From contig CALDSD010000015.1 of the NCBI GenBank assembly GCA_937911325.1, positions 1-64,000 on the forward strand: a stretch of 64,000 bases of DNA. Direction: 5' to 3'. The stretch's first letter is position 1. Every line of letters starts with the position of its first letter. Of this stretch, positions 34,291 to 43,068 are shown in pieces. The notes under the pieces were generated by a model, which was given only the letters and a program-made list of their open reading frames with translations, did no database searches and was not told the origin of the DNA. This stretch comes from an uncultured Neomegalonema sp. (GTDB lineage: Bacteria > Pseudomonadota > Alphaproteobacteria > Rhodobacterales > Rhodobacteraceae). Position numbers and translations under genes: made by a program.

Positions 34291-34389
34291 ATCCCGTTTT
34301 TGCAGCCACACGCAAGAACACGGGATACATTCACGAAGTTTGCTGCGCGGGCGCTCTGTGATGCGGGTCCGCTGCAGGCAGCGTTTTTA
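34291..34389 (+). ncRNA. Candidate small RNA with 3' terminator
   Basis: ATCCCGT...TTGC (34291-34303) pairs with GCAA...ACGGGAT (34312-34326) in a bulged stem. About 45 bases later a CGCTG/CAGCG stem runs into TTTTT. No reading frame on the plus strand ends here, so the terminator needs some transcript to end. The 5' end is unknown and may lie as far up as ~34190. No Rfam family is recognised. Confidence 0.3.
34370..34388 (+). terminator. Short intrinsic terminator without an obvious gene
   Basis: CGCTG (34370-34374), loop CAGG, CAGCG (34379-34383), then five T. The stem is short but GC-rich. It faces the plus strand, and no protein gene lies upstream on that strand. Confidence 0.45.
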
Positions 34390-34650
34390 TCCCCCATCCC
34401 TCTGAGAGATCATTGAGTTGGTCTTGACTTTTGCGGCGCCGAGAGCGATGTCCCGCACATGCGAACGGCAGCTTCCGCGTGAGAAGCCGCCGGCGCCGCG
34501 AACAGCGTCTGCCCTCAATAGGGTAGGGATCGCGGGTTTCACCAGGCGCTTGTCGAGCGCCTTGCTCATTTCCAGGGTTCCCATTTCACGCGGGGTTCCA
34601 ACGGTCTTCCTTCCCACAGGGAGTGTTGAGATCGCAACCGCACCATCTCT

Positions 34651-34670
34651 CTTCGCTGAGGTCAGCGAAG
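34651..34670. repeat. 20-base palindrome upstream of rhlE
   Basis: CTTCGCTGA and TCAGCGAAG form a perfect 9-bp inverted repeat around GG. It ends one base before an in-frame ATG (34672) and 76 bases before the preferred TTG start of the helicase gene. It could be an operator or a leader hairpin. Confidence 0.6.
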
Positions 34671-34746
34671 CATGAGGTCCATTTGCTTTCCGGATGACGG
34701 CCTGGGCGCTGCACGCGCTGGCTGGTCCGAAAACGAGGATGTTTAC

Positions 34747-36162
34747 TTGACTGCTATTCCATCTCAGTTCGATGCGCTCGGACTGTCGAAACCGCTTCTG
34801 AAATCGATCGCTAAACTCGGTTTTGACGAACCCACGCCGATCCAGACCCAGGCGATCCCGTTTGTGCTCGAAGGACGCGATCTGCTGGGGCTCGCGCAGA
34901 CCGGCACCGGCAAGACGGCGGCGTTTGGCTTGCCATTGCTGCAACATCTGATGGCCGACCCGGAAAGGCTCGCGCCAAAGTGCGTCCGGGCTCTGATCCT
35001 GTCGCCGACCCGCGAACTGGTGAACCAGATCGCCGACAACATTCGCAGCTATACGGGGGGCGCGCCTCTCCGCATCGCGCGCGTCGTTGGCGGCGCGTCG
35101 ATCAACCTCCAATCCCAAAAACTCGCCAAGGGCGTCGACGTTCTCGTCGCAACTCCAGGACGATTGCTGGACCTCGTGGAGCGTCGCGCGGTGTTCCTCG
35201 ATACTGCAAAGTTCCTGATCCTGGACGAAGCCGACCAGATGCTTGATCTCGGCTTCATTCACGCATTGCGCAAGATTGAAAAACTGGTTGGACAGCCGCG
35301 CCAGACGCTATTGTTCTCTGCGACGATGCCGACAAAGATCGAAGCGCTGGGGCGTGAGTATCTGAACAATCCCGCGCGTGTCGAAGTCGCTCCGGCTGGA
35401 AAAGCGGCCGACAAGGTTCGTCAAACGGTCCACTTTGTCGAACAGTCCGAGAAGGCCGATCTGCTCAAGCAGTGCCTGGCCGAGCGCCCGGATGATCTGT
35501 CACTTGTCTTCGCCCGCACCAAGCATGGCGCGGAGAAGCTGATGAAGGGCCTGGTCAAAGCCGGGTTCAAAGCTGCGTCGATCCACGGCAACAAGAGCCA
35601 GGGTCAGCGCGAGCGGGCGATCAAGGCGTTTCGCCAGGGCGAGATCCGGGTTTTGGTCGCAACAGACGTCGCGGCGCGCGGCATCGATATCCCGGGGGTC
35701 AGCCATGTCTACAACTATGAGCTGCCGGAGGTGGCCGAAAGCTACGTGCATCGGATTGGGCGTACGGCGCGCGCCGGCGCAGACGGCGAAGCCGTCGCGT
35801 TCTGTGCGCCGGTCGAACAAAAGCTGCTGCGCGACATCCAGAAGCTGATGGGGATTAAGGTCGAGGTGGCCAGCGGCGAACCCGCGGCCGTCGAGCCGGC
35901 GCCGCCCAAGCGAGGCGGCGGCGGGGGGCGCCATGGCCGCAATCAAGGCGGCAGGGATGATGGGGCCCGAAAGCATGGACGCGGAGGTCAGGCGGCGCGC
36001 AATCCGGGCGGCCGCAAGCCTGCGCCGAAACCGAACTCAGCGCGCCCTGAGAGTGCTCAACGCAAAGCTGCGCACGCAGAGCATCCCGGCGGCGGGCGAC
36101 CAAAGCACGGGCGTCCAGGCAAGTGGCGCCGCGCTCGCAAAGCCAAGGCGGTGAACGCCTAA
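34747..36162 (+). CDS. rhlE: DEAD-box ATP-dependent RNA helicase, RhlE type
   Basis: A ~471-residue helicase. Motifs in order: Q motif PTPIQTQAIP, Walker A AQTGTGKT, PTREL, TPGR, DEAD in DEADQML, SAT, then ARGIDIPG and HRIGRTARAG in the second RecA domain. The C-terminus (from ~400) is rich in Gly, Arg and Lys, as in RhlE proteins that act on RNA duplexes and ribosomes. The TTG at 34747 follows GAGGA at ideal spacing and starts right at the conserved domain; an ATG at 34672 would add 25 residues of no clear sense. A long untranslated leader is therefore likely. Confidence 0.92.
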   Translation: MTAIPSQFDALGLSKPLLKSIAKLGFDEPTPIQTQAIPFVLEGRDLLGLAQTGTGKTAAFGLPLLQHLMADPERLAPKCVRALILSPTRELVNQIADNIRSYTGGAPLRIARVVGGASINLQSQKLAKGVDVLVATPGRLLDLVERRAVFLDTAKFLILDEADQMLDLGFIHALRKIEKLVGQPRQTLLFSATMPTKIEALGREYLNNPARVEVAPAGKAADKVRQTVHFVEQSEKADLLKQCLAERPDDLSLVFARTKHGAEKLMKGLVKAGFKAASIHGNKSQGQRERAIKAFRQGEIRVLVATDVAARGIDIPGVSHVYNYELPEVAESYVHRIGRTARAGADGEAVAFCAPVEQKLLRDIQKLMGIKVEVASGEPAAVEPAPPKRGGGGGRHGRNQGGRDDGARKHGRGGQAARNPGGRKPAPKPNSARPESAQRKAAHAEHPGGGRPKHGRPGKWRRARKAKAVNA

Positions 36163-36180
36163 GACGCGGCGGGACGCTCG

Positions 36181-37062
36181 CTAATCGCCCCGAGAGCCCT
36201 TGCGGCCATGCTCGGGGCGTTCATCCTCGACGGCGCTGGGATCGGCGTCGTAGATCAGCCGATCCTCCCCGGCGAGGCAGACGAAGCGTTTGCCGCGCAT
36301 GCGCCCGATCAGCGTCAAACCGACCTGGCGAGCGATCTCGACGCCGCTTGCGGTGAACCCTGAGCGCGAGGCGAGCACCGGCACGCCCATCATCGCGGTC
36401 TTCATCACCATTTCCGACGTCAGCCGACCGGTTGTGTAAAACAGCTTGTCGTCTGCGTTCTCACCGCTGGCGAACATCCAGCCGGCGATCTTGTCGACCG
36501 CATTATGTCGGCCGACATCCTCCATGTAGACCAGCGGCTGGTCCTCGCGGCACAAGACGCAGCCGTGGATCGCCCCCGCCTCCAGGTACAAGGACGGGTG
36601 GGTGTTGATCTTCTTGGCGAGGGCGTAAAGCCAGCTCGCACGAACCTGCGAGCCGTCCGCGGCTTTGGGCAACACGATCTGGTCGATCGCCTCCATCACG
36701 TCGCCATAAACTGTGCCGACGGCGCAGCCTGAGGTTCGGACCTTCTTCTGCAGCTTCGCCTCATAGTCGGTCTCGCGCTCGGTTCGCACGACGACGACCT
36801 CTAAATCGTCGTCATACTCGACTGCGGTCACGACATCGTCCCGTTGCAGCATGTTCTGGTTGAGCAGATACCCCACCGCCAGATGCTCCGGGTGATCTCC
36901 AATCGTCATCGCCGTGACGATCTCCTGTCGGTTCAGGTAGATCGTGAGCGGGCGTTCCTCGACGACGCGGATCTGAACCTCGCGTCCCTCGTGGTCTCGG
37001 CCAGTGACGGGCCGGGTGAGGGCCGGGTCGTGTGGGTCGGGGGCTATCAAAAACTCTGACAT
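36181..37062 (-). CDS. fdhD: Formate dehydrogenase accessory sulfurtransferase
   Basis: A 293-residue FdhD protein, which passes sulfur from a cysteine desulfurase to the molybdenum cofactor of formate dehydrogenase. The catalytic CxxC is GCVLCRED. DVGRHNAVDKIAG and TTGRLTSEMVMK are family signatures. The ATG at 37062 (MSEFLIAP) is preferred over a start 12 codons earlier. No formate dehydrogenase gene is in the window, but mobA, mobB and moeA at 49399-51795 show that Mo cofactor is made. It is divergent from azlC. Confidence 0.93.
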   Translation of the reverse strand: MSEFLIAPDPHDPALTRPVTGRDHEGREVQIRVVEERPLTIYLNRQEIVTAMTIGDHPEHLAVGYLLNQNMLQRDDVVTAVEYDDDLEVVVVRTERETDYEAKLQKKVRTSGCAVGTVYGDVMEAIDQIVLPKAADGSQVRASWLYALAKKINTHPSLYLEAGAIHGCVLCREDQPLVYMEDVGRHNAVDKIAGWMFASGENADDKLFYTTGRLTSEMVMKTAMMGVPVLASRSGFTASGVEIARQVGLTLIGRMRGKRFVCLAGEDRLIYDADPSAVEDERPEHGRKGSRGD

Positions 37063-37146
37063 GAGATCGCACGAAACCGCATTGGCGCGGCCGGTCAAGC
37101 TCGGATAGGCAGAGGGTCAGGCAAGTCGGGTCGCGAGAGGTCGCTG

Positions 37147-37854
37147 GTGAGCGGGTCCAGTCGAGGGTTTTGGGACGGTGTCGTCGCGTCGCTGCCGGTG
37201 ATGTTGGCGGTCGGCCCGTTTGGCATGATCTTCGGGGTGATCGCCACGGAGGCCGGGCTGAACCTGCTGGAGACGATGGCGATGACGACGATTGTGATCG
37301 CCGGCGCGTCGCAACTCGCGGCGCTTCAGCTGATGACCGACAACGCGCCGGTCGCCCTGGCGATCCTCACCGGAGCTGTCGTGAATCTTCGAATGGCGAT
37401 GTATTCCGCCGCCATCGCCTCGCAGTGGCGCGGGGCGCCCCTTTGGGCGAGAGCATTCGCCGCGTACTTTCTGCACGATCAGTCCTTCGCTCTGTCGATG
37501 CGCCGCTATGCGGAACAACCGGCCGAACCGCAACCCGGCAAGATCGCCTTCTTCTTCGGTGTTGGAGTGACCACGGTCATCGTCTGGGTTGGGGCCTCTT
37601 ATGTCGGCGCTTTGGCGGGGTCGATGGCGCCGCCGGAGTGGCGGCTCGACTTCGCTGTGCCGGTCACCTTCATCGCGGCTGTGGCTCCATTGCTGCGCTC
37701 CGCGCCTCAGTTGGCGGCGGCGATGACAGCCATCGTCGCGTCGTTGGTTCTGGCGCCCCTCCCGTTCAATCTCGGGTTGATCGTCGCCTCGGCGCTCGGG
37801 ATCGCCGCGGGCGCGACTTTGGAGACGATCATGGCGCGAAGGGCCGCCGCATGA
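37147..37854 (+). CDS. azlC: AzlC-family branched-chain amino acid exporter subunit
   Basis: A 235-residue inner-membrane protein with about six hydrophobic segments. FWDGVVASLPVMLAVGPFG, IVIAGASQLAAL and VVNLRMAMYSA are typical of AzlC, the large subunit of the AzlCD exporter for branched-chain amino acids. The GTG at 37147 follows GAGAGG. The gene overlaps azlD by ATGA, so the two are translationally coupled. The real substrate here is unknown. Confidence 0.9.
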   Translation: MSGSSRGFWDGVVASLPVMLAVGPFGMIFGVIATEAGLNLLETMAMTTIVIAGASQLAALQLMTDNAPVALAILTGAVVNLRMAMYSAAIASQWRGAPLWARAFAAYFLHDQSFALSMRRYAEQPAEPQPGKIAFFFGVGVTTVIVWVGASYVGALAGSMAPPEWRLDFAVPVTFIAAVAPLLRSAPQLAAAMTAIVASLVLAPLPFNLGLIVASALGIAAGATLETIMARRAAA

Positions 37855-38192
37855 GCGCGTCAACCGAGCTGACATCGGCAGAAATCTGGATTGTTATCAT
37901 AGGCTTAGGTCTTGCGACTTACCTGATCCGCTTTTCCTTCCTCGGGTTGATGGGCGGTCGAGCGCCGTCGCCCTTCGTCGAGAAGCTGCTGCGCTATGTG
38001 CCGGCCGCCGTCTTGCCGGCGTTGATCGCGCCGATGGTTGCGATTGACCGCGAGACCGGCGGGGTGGCTGCGCCTGAACAAATCATCGCGGCATGCGTTG
38101 CTGTCGGCGTGGGGGTTCTCAGTCGAAACGTTCTGGCGACGATCGCCGCCGGGATGGGAACGCTTTGGGCTTTGACGGCGCTGGGTCTCTAG
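37851..38192 (+). CDS. azlD: AzlD-family transporter small subunit
   Basis: A 113-residue membrane protein with three to four hydrophobic segments, such as IWIVIIGLGLATYLIRFSF and LRYVPAAVLPALIAPM. This is the usual small partner of AzlC. Its ATG at 37851 overlaps the azlC stop. Its TAG overlaps the stop of the convergent Lrp-family gene by three bases. Confidence 0.9.
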   Translation: MSASTELTSAEIWIVIIGLGLATYLIRFSFLGLMGGRAPSPFVEKLLRYVPAAVLPALIAPMVAIDRETGGVAAPEQIIAACVAVGVGVLSRNVLATIAAGMGTLWALTALGL

Positions 38193-38656
38193 AGCGGCAT
38201 CGCGGCGTCGGCGACGATGGTGCGCAGGGCGAAGCTCGTGTGCAGCTGTCGAACGCCGGGCAGGCGCGCTAGGCTTTCGCGATGGATCCGCGCGAAGTCG
38301 GCTGTATCGGCGACCGCCACCTTGAGCAGATAGTCGGCTTGGCCGGCCATCAGATGGCACTCGAGGATCTCCGGGCAGGCTCGAACGCCGGCCTCGAAGG
38401 CGTCGAGCGCGTCTTCCGCCTGGCTCTGCAGCGAGATCTCCACGAAGACCATCGTCGGACGCCCGATCGCGGCCCGGCTCAAACGAGCGCTGTACCCTTC
38501 GATGACGCCAATGTCTTCAAGCCGCTGGACGCGGCGAAGGCATGCCGAGGCGGAGAGGTTCACCCGCTCTGAAAGCTCTGTATTGGTGATGCGTCCGTCC
38601 GCCTGCAGCAGACTGAGAATCTTACGGTCTGTTGCATCCAGTTCAATCGTCAGCAT
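38189..38656 (-). CDS. Lrp/AsnC-family transcriptional regulator
   Basis: A 155-residue regulator. The N-terminal helix-turn-helix (LDATDRKILSLLQADGRITN, then LSERVNLSASACLRRVQRLE) is followed by the RAM ligand-binding domain with GQADYLLKVAVAD. Such proteins form octamers that wrap DNA and sense amino acids. It is divergent from alanine dehydrogenase, the usual place for an AldR/BkdR-like activator of ald, so alanine is the likely effector. A symmetric candidate operator lies between the two genes. Confidence 0.92.
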   Translation of the reverse strand: MLTIELDATDRKILSLLQADGRITNTELSERVNLSASACLRRVQRLEDIGVIEGYSARLSRAAIGRPTMVFVEISLQSQAEDALDAFEAGVRACPEILECHLMAGQADYLLKVAVADTADFARIHRESLARLPGVRQLHTSFALRTIVADAAMPL

Positions 38657-38681
38657 TTAATTTTGTGTTTCATCAAAACGA

Positions 38682-38741
38682 CCGCAGAATATTGCTTAGT
38701 ATGGCGATTAATCGCCCTCTCTTTGCAAGGACATTCTGCGG
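38682..38741. promoter_or_regulatory. Candidate Lrp-type operator between regulator and ald
   Basis: A perfect 14-bp palindrome GGCGATTAATCGCC (38703-38716) is flanked by a 9-bp inverted repeat, CCGCAGAAT (38682-38690) and ATTCTGCGG (38733-38741). The two symmetry centres differ by only two bases. The outer arms are about 51 bp apart, close to five helical turns. It lies in the divergent promoter region. Confidence 0.6.
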
Positions 38742-38784
38742 GAAAAACGGCATCCTCAGAAAAACAGAATAGTGGGAGGTCGCG

Positions 38785-39900
38785 ATGCGGATTGGATGTC
38801 CAAAAGAAATCAAGGTTCAAGAACACCGGGTTGGAATGACCCCAGCCGCTGCGCGAGAGGCCGTCGCCCACGGTCATGAGGTCTGGATTGAGACCGGCGC
38901 AGGCGTGGGCGCGGGGTTTTCGGACGACGCGTACGAGGCGGTGGGCGCGAAGATGATCTCTTCGGCCGCGGAGATCTTCGCGAACGCCGATATGATCGTG
39001 AAAGTGAAGGAACCGCAGGCGGTTGAGCGGAAGATGCTGCGCGAGGGGCAGGTCCTTTACACATATCTCCACCTGGCGCCTGATCTCGACCAGACCAAAG
39101 ACCTCATCGACAGCGGCGCGGTGTGTATCGCTTACGAGACCGTAACGGATGCGCGCGGCGGACTTCCGCTGCTGGCCCCGATGTCGGAGGTGGCTGGTCG
39201 ACTGGCGCCGCAGGTCGGCGCGTGGGCGCTGCAAAAGCCCAATGGCGGCCGTGGTGTTCTGATGGGCGGCGTGCCCGGCGTTGGTCCGGCGAAAGTGACA
39301 GTGATCGGCGGTGGCATGGTCGGCACAAACGCCGCGCGCGTGGCCGCTGGAATGGGCGCGGAGGTGACGGTGCTCGACCGTTCCTTGCCGCGGCTGACCT
39401 ATCTCGACGACGTCTATCGCGGCGTGTTCCGCAACCGGTTCGCGTCGAAGGACAACACCGAAGAGTTGGTCCTGGAGTCGGATCTGGTCGTCGGCGCCGT
39501 GCTCGTTCCGGGCGCTGAAGCGCCAAAGCTCATCGCGCGCGGGCAATTGGGCCAGATGAAGCCCGGAGCGGTGCTGGTCGACGTCGCGATCGACCAGGGC
39601 GGATGTTTCGAAACGTCCCGCCCAACCACGCATGACGACCCGATCTACGAGGTCGACGGGATCATCCACTATTGCGTCGCCAACATGCCGGGCGCTGTGG
39701 CGCGCACCTCGACGATCGCTCTTGGAAACGCAACGATGCCGCAGATGATCGCTCTAGCCGACAAGGGCTGGAAGCAGGCGTGCGCGGACGACCCGCACCT
39801 CGCCAACGGCCTCAACGTCGTGCACGGCCAGGTGACCCATGCGGCGGTCGGCGTCGCGCATGGCATGCAAGCGGTCTCGCCGCAGTCGGTTCTGGAATAG
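38785..39900 (+). CDS. ald: Alanine dehydrogenase
   Basis: A 371-residue NAD-dependent enzyme that interconverts L-alanine and pyruvate plus ammonia. The N-terminus MRIGCPKEIKVQEHRVGMTP carries the substrate-binding Arg, YTYLHLAPD holds the catalytic His, the nucleotide loop is VIGGGMVGTNAAR (~172-184), and a catalytic Asp lies in VDVAIDQGG. Length is normal. GGGAGG precedes the ATG at good spacing. It is probably controlled by the divergent Lrp-family protein. A strong stem-loop follows. Confidence 0.96.
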   Translation: MRIGCPKEIKVQEHRVGMTPAAAREAVAHGHEVWIETGAGVGAGFSDDAYEAVGAKMISSAAEIFANADMIVKVKEPQAVERKMLREGQVLYTYLHLAPDLDQTKDLIDSGAVCIAYETVTDARGGLPLLAPMSEVAGRLAPQVGAWALQKPNGGRGVLMGGVPGVGPAKVTVIGGGMVGTNAARVAAGMGAEVTVLDRSLPRLTYLDDVYRGVFRNRFASKDNTEELVLESDLVVGAVLVPGAEAPKLIARGQLGQMKPGAVLVDVAIDQGGCFETSRPTTHDDPIYEVDGIIHYCVANMPGAVARTSTIALGNATMPQMIALADKGWKQACADDPHLANGLNVVHGQVTHAAVGVAHGMQAVSPQSVLE

Positions 39901-39902
39901 AC

Positions 39903-39922
39903 GAGGGGCGGTGTCGCCCCTC
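39903..39922. terminator. Stem-loop between ald and mscL ends
   Basis: GAGGGGCG and CGCCCCTC form an 8-bp stem with loop GTGT between two convergent genes. Neither strand shows a proper T run afterwards, so it is a probable rather than a certain bidirectional terminator. Confidence 0.5.
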
Positions 39923-39940
39923 ATTCGATCGACTCTAGAC

Positions 39941-40363
39941 CTACTGTTTCGCCAGAAGATCGCGGATCTCGGTGAGAAGCTTCTCCTCGGCGCTGGGCGC
40001 AGGCGGCGCGGCCGGAGCCTCCTCTTCCTTCTTCTTGAGCTCGTTGCCCGCCTTGATCACCAGGAACAGGATCCAAGCGACGATCATGAACGAGATGATC
40101 GCGTTGATGAAAAGGCCGTAGTTGATCGTCGCAGCGCCTGCATCCTGAGCGGCCTTGAGCGACTCGTACTCGCCGCCGCTGAGATTGACGAACAGGTTTG
40201 AAAAGTCGACGCCGCCGGTGATCACGCCAATGATCGGATTGACGACATCTTTGACAAAGCTGGTGACGATCGATGTGAAGGCTGCGCCGATAACAATGCC
40301 GACGCCCATGTCGACGACATTGCCTTTGACGGCGAAATCCTTGAACTCCTGCATCATGCCCAT
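39941..40363 (-). CDS. mscL: Large-conductance mechanosensitive channel
   Basis: A 140-residue channel that opens under osmotic downshock. The N-terminal amphipathic helix [15 protein letters not shown] leads into TM1 ([17 protein letters not shown]); TM2 is [19 protein letters not shown], and the C-terminal bundle ends [11 protein letters not shown]. The periplasmic loop is normal, with a Pro/Ala-rich linker before the last helix. The protein assembles as a homopentamer in the inner membrane. Confidence 0.96.
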   Translation of the reverse strand: MGMMQEFKDFAVKGNVVDMGVGIVIGAAFTSIVTSFVKDVVNPIIGVITGGVDFSNLFVNLSGGEYESLKAAQDAGAATINYGLFINAIISFMIVAWILFLVIKAGNELKKKEEEAPAAPPAPSAEEKLLTEIRDLLAKQ

Positions 40364-40463
40364 AGTCTCAACTCCCTAGGTTTGCGCCCCTACAATCCCG
40401 GAGACGCCGCCTAGCACGTCGTCAAGACAAAGCAACCGATTTCCGTAGCGTCAGCTTGATAAC

Positions 40464-42905
40464 TCAGCTTCGAAGTGTGGCGCCGGCGGCCTTTTGCACC
40501 GACGCCACGATCTTCTGCGCGACGGCTTCGATTTCGTCGTCGGTCAGTGTCTTGGTCTTTGGCTGAAGACGAACCGAGATCGCGATCGACTTCTTCCCGT
40601 CGCCAAGCTGTTGCGCGGCCTTGGGGCCATCGAAGACGTCGAAGACATGGGCTCCGTCGATCAGCTTCTTCTCGGCCGAGCGGGCCGCGCGAAGAACCGT
40701 CTCCGCTTCAATCTGAGCGTCGACGACAAAGGCGAAATCGCGCTCAACGGCTTGAAGATCATGTAACTCAAGCGCCGGGCGCGCCTTCGACTTCGCTTTT
40801 GGGAACGGCGCGGCCTCCAGATACACCGTGAAGGCCACGGCCGGCCCTTTGACGTCCAGGCCCTTGAGCGCCTTTGGGTGCAGCTCGCCGAACTCCGCCA
40901 GCACGGTCTTGGGGCCCAGCTTCAGACGCGCCGAGCGCCCAGGGTGGAAATGGGCTGGCGTCTCGCGATCAAGCATCAGCTTGTCGACCGGCGCCCCGAT
41001 CGCGGCGAGCAGCGCCTCGGCGTCGGCTTTCGCGTCGTAGAGATCGACTGGGCGACGCAGCCCGGACCAGTCGCGCGGCGCTGCATGGCCGGCGCGCACG
41101 CCGGCGGCCACATCGCGTTGCTCGCCGGGTTCAGAGCCGGTGAACTCGGCGCCCACTTCAAACAGCCCCACATCGCCAAAGCCACGCGCCTGGTTTCGCG
41201 CGACCGCCTCCAGCAGAGCCGGCAGCACCGAGGGGCGCATGTCGGACATGTCCGACGAGATCGGATTGTCGAGTTTCCGCGCGGCCTCGCCGCCGCCGAA
41301 GAGTTTCGCCGCCTCCTCGGAAATGAAAACGTAGGACACGGTTTCGTTCAGGCCTGCCGCCGCCAAGGCGCGACGGGCGACGGAGACGCGCTTTTGCATC
41401 GGCGTCAGCACGGGTCGGGCGACACCGACATGGATCCGGGTCATCGGTTGCGCCTCGAGCTTGGTGAGCGAGGCGATACGGGCGATCTCCTCCACCAGAT
41501 CGGCCTCGCCTTTGACATCCGGACGCCAGGGCGGCGGCGAGACGGTGATCTTCCCACCGCGCCCCGCGACCTTGAACCCGAGCGCCTTAAGCGTTGCGAC
41601 CTGCGTCTCTCGGGGGATCTCCATGCCGACCAGGCTCTGCACGCGATCGGTGTTCAACGGGTAGGCGCGGGCGGTCTTCGGCGGTTTGCCGGCCACGACC
41701 AGTTTGGACGGTTCGCCGCCACAGATGTCCAGGATGAGCTTGGTTGCGAGCTCCATGCCCTCTTCGGCGAACTCCGGGTCGACGCCGCGCTCGAACCGGT
41801 ACCGCGCATCTGAATTGATCTTCAGTTTGCGACCGGTCGTGGCGGTGCGGATCGGATCGAAATACGCGGCTTCGATGAAAACGTCCGTCGTCTCCTCGGT
41901 ACAGCCGGAGTCCTCGCCGCCCATGACGCCGCCGATGGCTTCAGGCCGGGCGCCGTCCTGATCACAGATCAGGGTCATCGTGTCGTCGAACTCATAGGTC
42001 TTGCCGTCGAGCGCCAGCAGGCTTTCTCCAGCCTTTGAAAGCCGGACCCTAATGTCGCCTTCGACCTTGCCCGCATCGAAGACGTGCAGTGGCCGGGCGC
42101 GGTCGTAGGTCATGAAGTTGGTGACGTCGACCAGCGCGTTGATCGGGCGCAAACCGATCGCTCGCAGCCGCGCCTGCAGCCATTTCGGGGACGGGCCGTT
42201 CTTTACGCCGCGGATCAGCCGTCCAACAAACAGCGGACAGGCTTCGTCTTTGACGTCCGCATCGAGGCTGACCTTGATCGGGCTTTTGAACGTCCCGGCG
42301 ACAGGCTTGATCGGCGCAGTCTTGAGCTTGCCGATCCCGCGCGCGGCAAGGTCGCGGGCGACGCCATAGACGCCGAGCGCATCTGGGCGGTTGGGGGTGA
42401 TCGCAATTTCGATCACCGGATCGTTGGCCCCGGCGTAATCGATGTACTTTTCACCGAGAGGCGCATCCTCGGGCAGGTCGATGATGCCCTCGTGGTCATC
42501 GGAGAGCAGCATTTCGCGCTCCGAACACAGCATGCCATTCGACTCGACGCCTCGGATCTCGCCCGGTTTGAGCAGAAGGTCGGTGCCGGGAACGTAGGTC
42601 CCTGGCGCTGCGAAGACGCCGACGAGGCCCGTGCGCGCGTTCGGCGCGCCGCAAACCACCTGCACTTCTTCGGACTTTCCGTCCGGACCGTTCGGCCAGG
42701 TTTCGACCCGGCAAAGTCGGAGACGGTCGGCGTTCGGATGCTGCTTGGCCTCGATCACGCGACAGATACGGAAAGCGCCGAGCACGTCGTCAGGGTTCTC
42801 GACGCCTTCCAGCTCCAGACCCAGATCGGTAAGCGCATCGGTGATCTCGTCGAGCGTGGCCTCGGTGTCGAGATGGTCCTTCAACCAGGACAAAGTGAAT
42901 TTCAT
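40464..42905 (-). CDS. pheT: Phenylalanine--tRNA ligase, beta subunit
   Basis: An 813-residue PheT. The N-terminus MKFTLSWLKDHL is followed by a tRNA-binding EMAP-like domain (~40-150, with HPNADRLRLCRV), the B3/4 editing domain, the B5 domain, the catalytic-like core and a C-terminal ferredoxin-fold anticodon-binding domain with VERDFAFVVD. It forms an alpha2-beta2 enzyme with PheS. The ATG at 42905 starts the conserved sequence. Unlike the usual adjacent pheS-pheT pair, three genes on the same strand lie between them here. Confidence 0.97.
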   Translation of the reverse strand: MKFTLSWLKDHLDTEATLDEITDALTDLGLELEGVENPDDVLGAFRICRVIEAKQHPNADRLRLCRVETWPNGPDGKSEEVQVVCGAPNARTGLVGVFAAPGTYVPGTDLLLKPGEIRGVESNGMLCSEREMLLSDDHEGIIDLPEDAPLGEKYIDYAGANDPVIEIAITPNRPDALGVYGVARDLAARGIGKLKTAPIKPVAGTFKSPIKVSLDADVKDEACPLFVGRLIRGVKNGPSPKWLQARLRAIGLRPINALVDVTNFMTYDRARPLHVFDAGKVEGDIRVRLSKAGESLLALDGKTYEFDDTMTLICDQDGARPEAIGGVMGGEDSGCTEETTDVFIEAAYFDPIRTATTGRKLKINSDARYRFERGVDPEFAEEGMELATKLILDICGGEPSKLVVAGKPPKTARAYPLNTDRVQSLVGMEIPRETQVATLKALGFKVAGRGGKITVSPPPWRPDVKGEADLVEEIARIASLTKLEAQPMTRIHVGVARPVLTPMQKRVSVARRALAAAGLNETVSYVFISEEAAKLFGGGEAARKLDNPISSDMSDMRPSVLPALLEAVARNQARGFGDVGLFEVGAEFTGSEPGEQRDVAAGVRAGHAAPRDWSGLRRPVDLYDAKADAEALLAAIGAPVDKLMLDRETPAHFHPGRSARLKLGPKTVLAEFGELHPKALKGLDVKGPAVAFTVYLEAAPFPKAKSKARPALELHDLQAVERDFAFVVDAQIEAETVLRAARSAEKKLIDGAHVFDVFDGPKAAQQLGDGKKSIAISVRLQPKTKTLTDDEIEAVAQKIVASVQKAAGATLRS

Positions 42906-43068
42906 GTGTTCGCCGCTTTCGGGGAAATCGATCTGCACAGGCGTTTAGCGAATTCCGCCGCGGCGTCCAAGGGGTGTGGACGCGATCAGGAGCGATGACG
43001 CATGTGCGCAGAAATGGCCTTCAGTTCAGAAAGGCGAGCATGCGAGCGACGAGCCTTGCGTCCAGCAG

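Larger units (their letters stand above)
33933..34746. other. Gene-poor stretch upstream of the RhlE gene
   Basis: About 800 bases with no convincing gene. Small frames exist on both strands (for example minus 34387 to about 34670) but have no domain or good start. The stretch turns AT-rich around 34150-34250. It holds a hairpin followed by a terminator-like stem (34291-34389) and a 20-base palindrome at 34651-34670. Confidence 0.5.

Noticed and set aside
34387-34670. Small minus-strand frame before the RhlE gene (contains MSKALDKRLVKPAIP)
   Set aside because: Codon choice is not absurd, but there is no clear ribosome site, no known family and part of the frame runs into the helicase gene; kept as non-coding.
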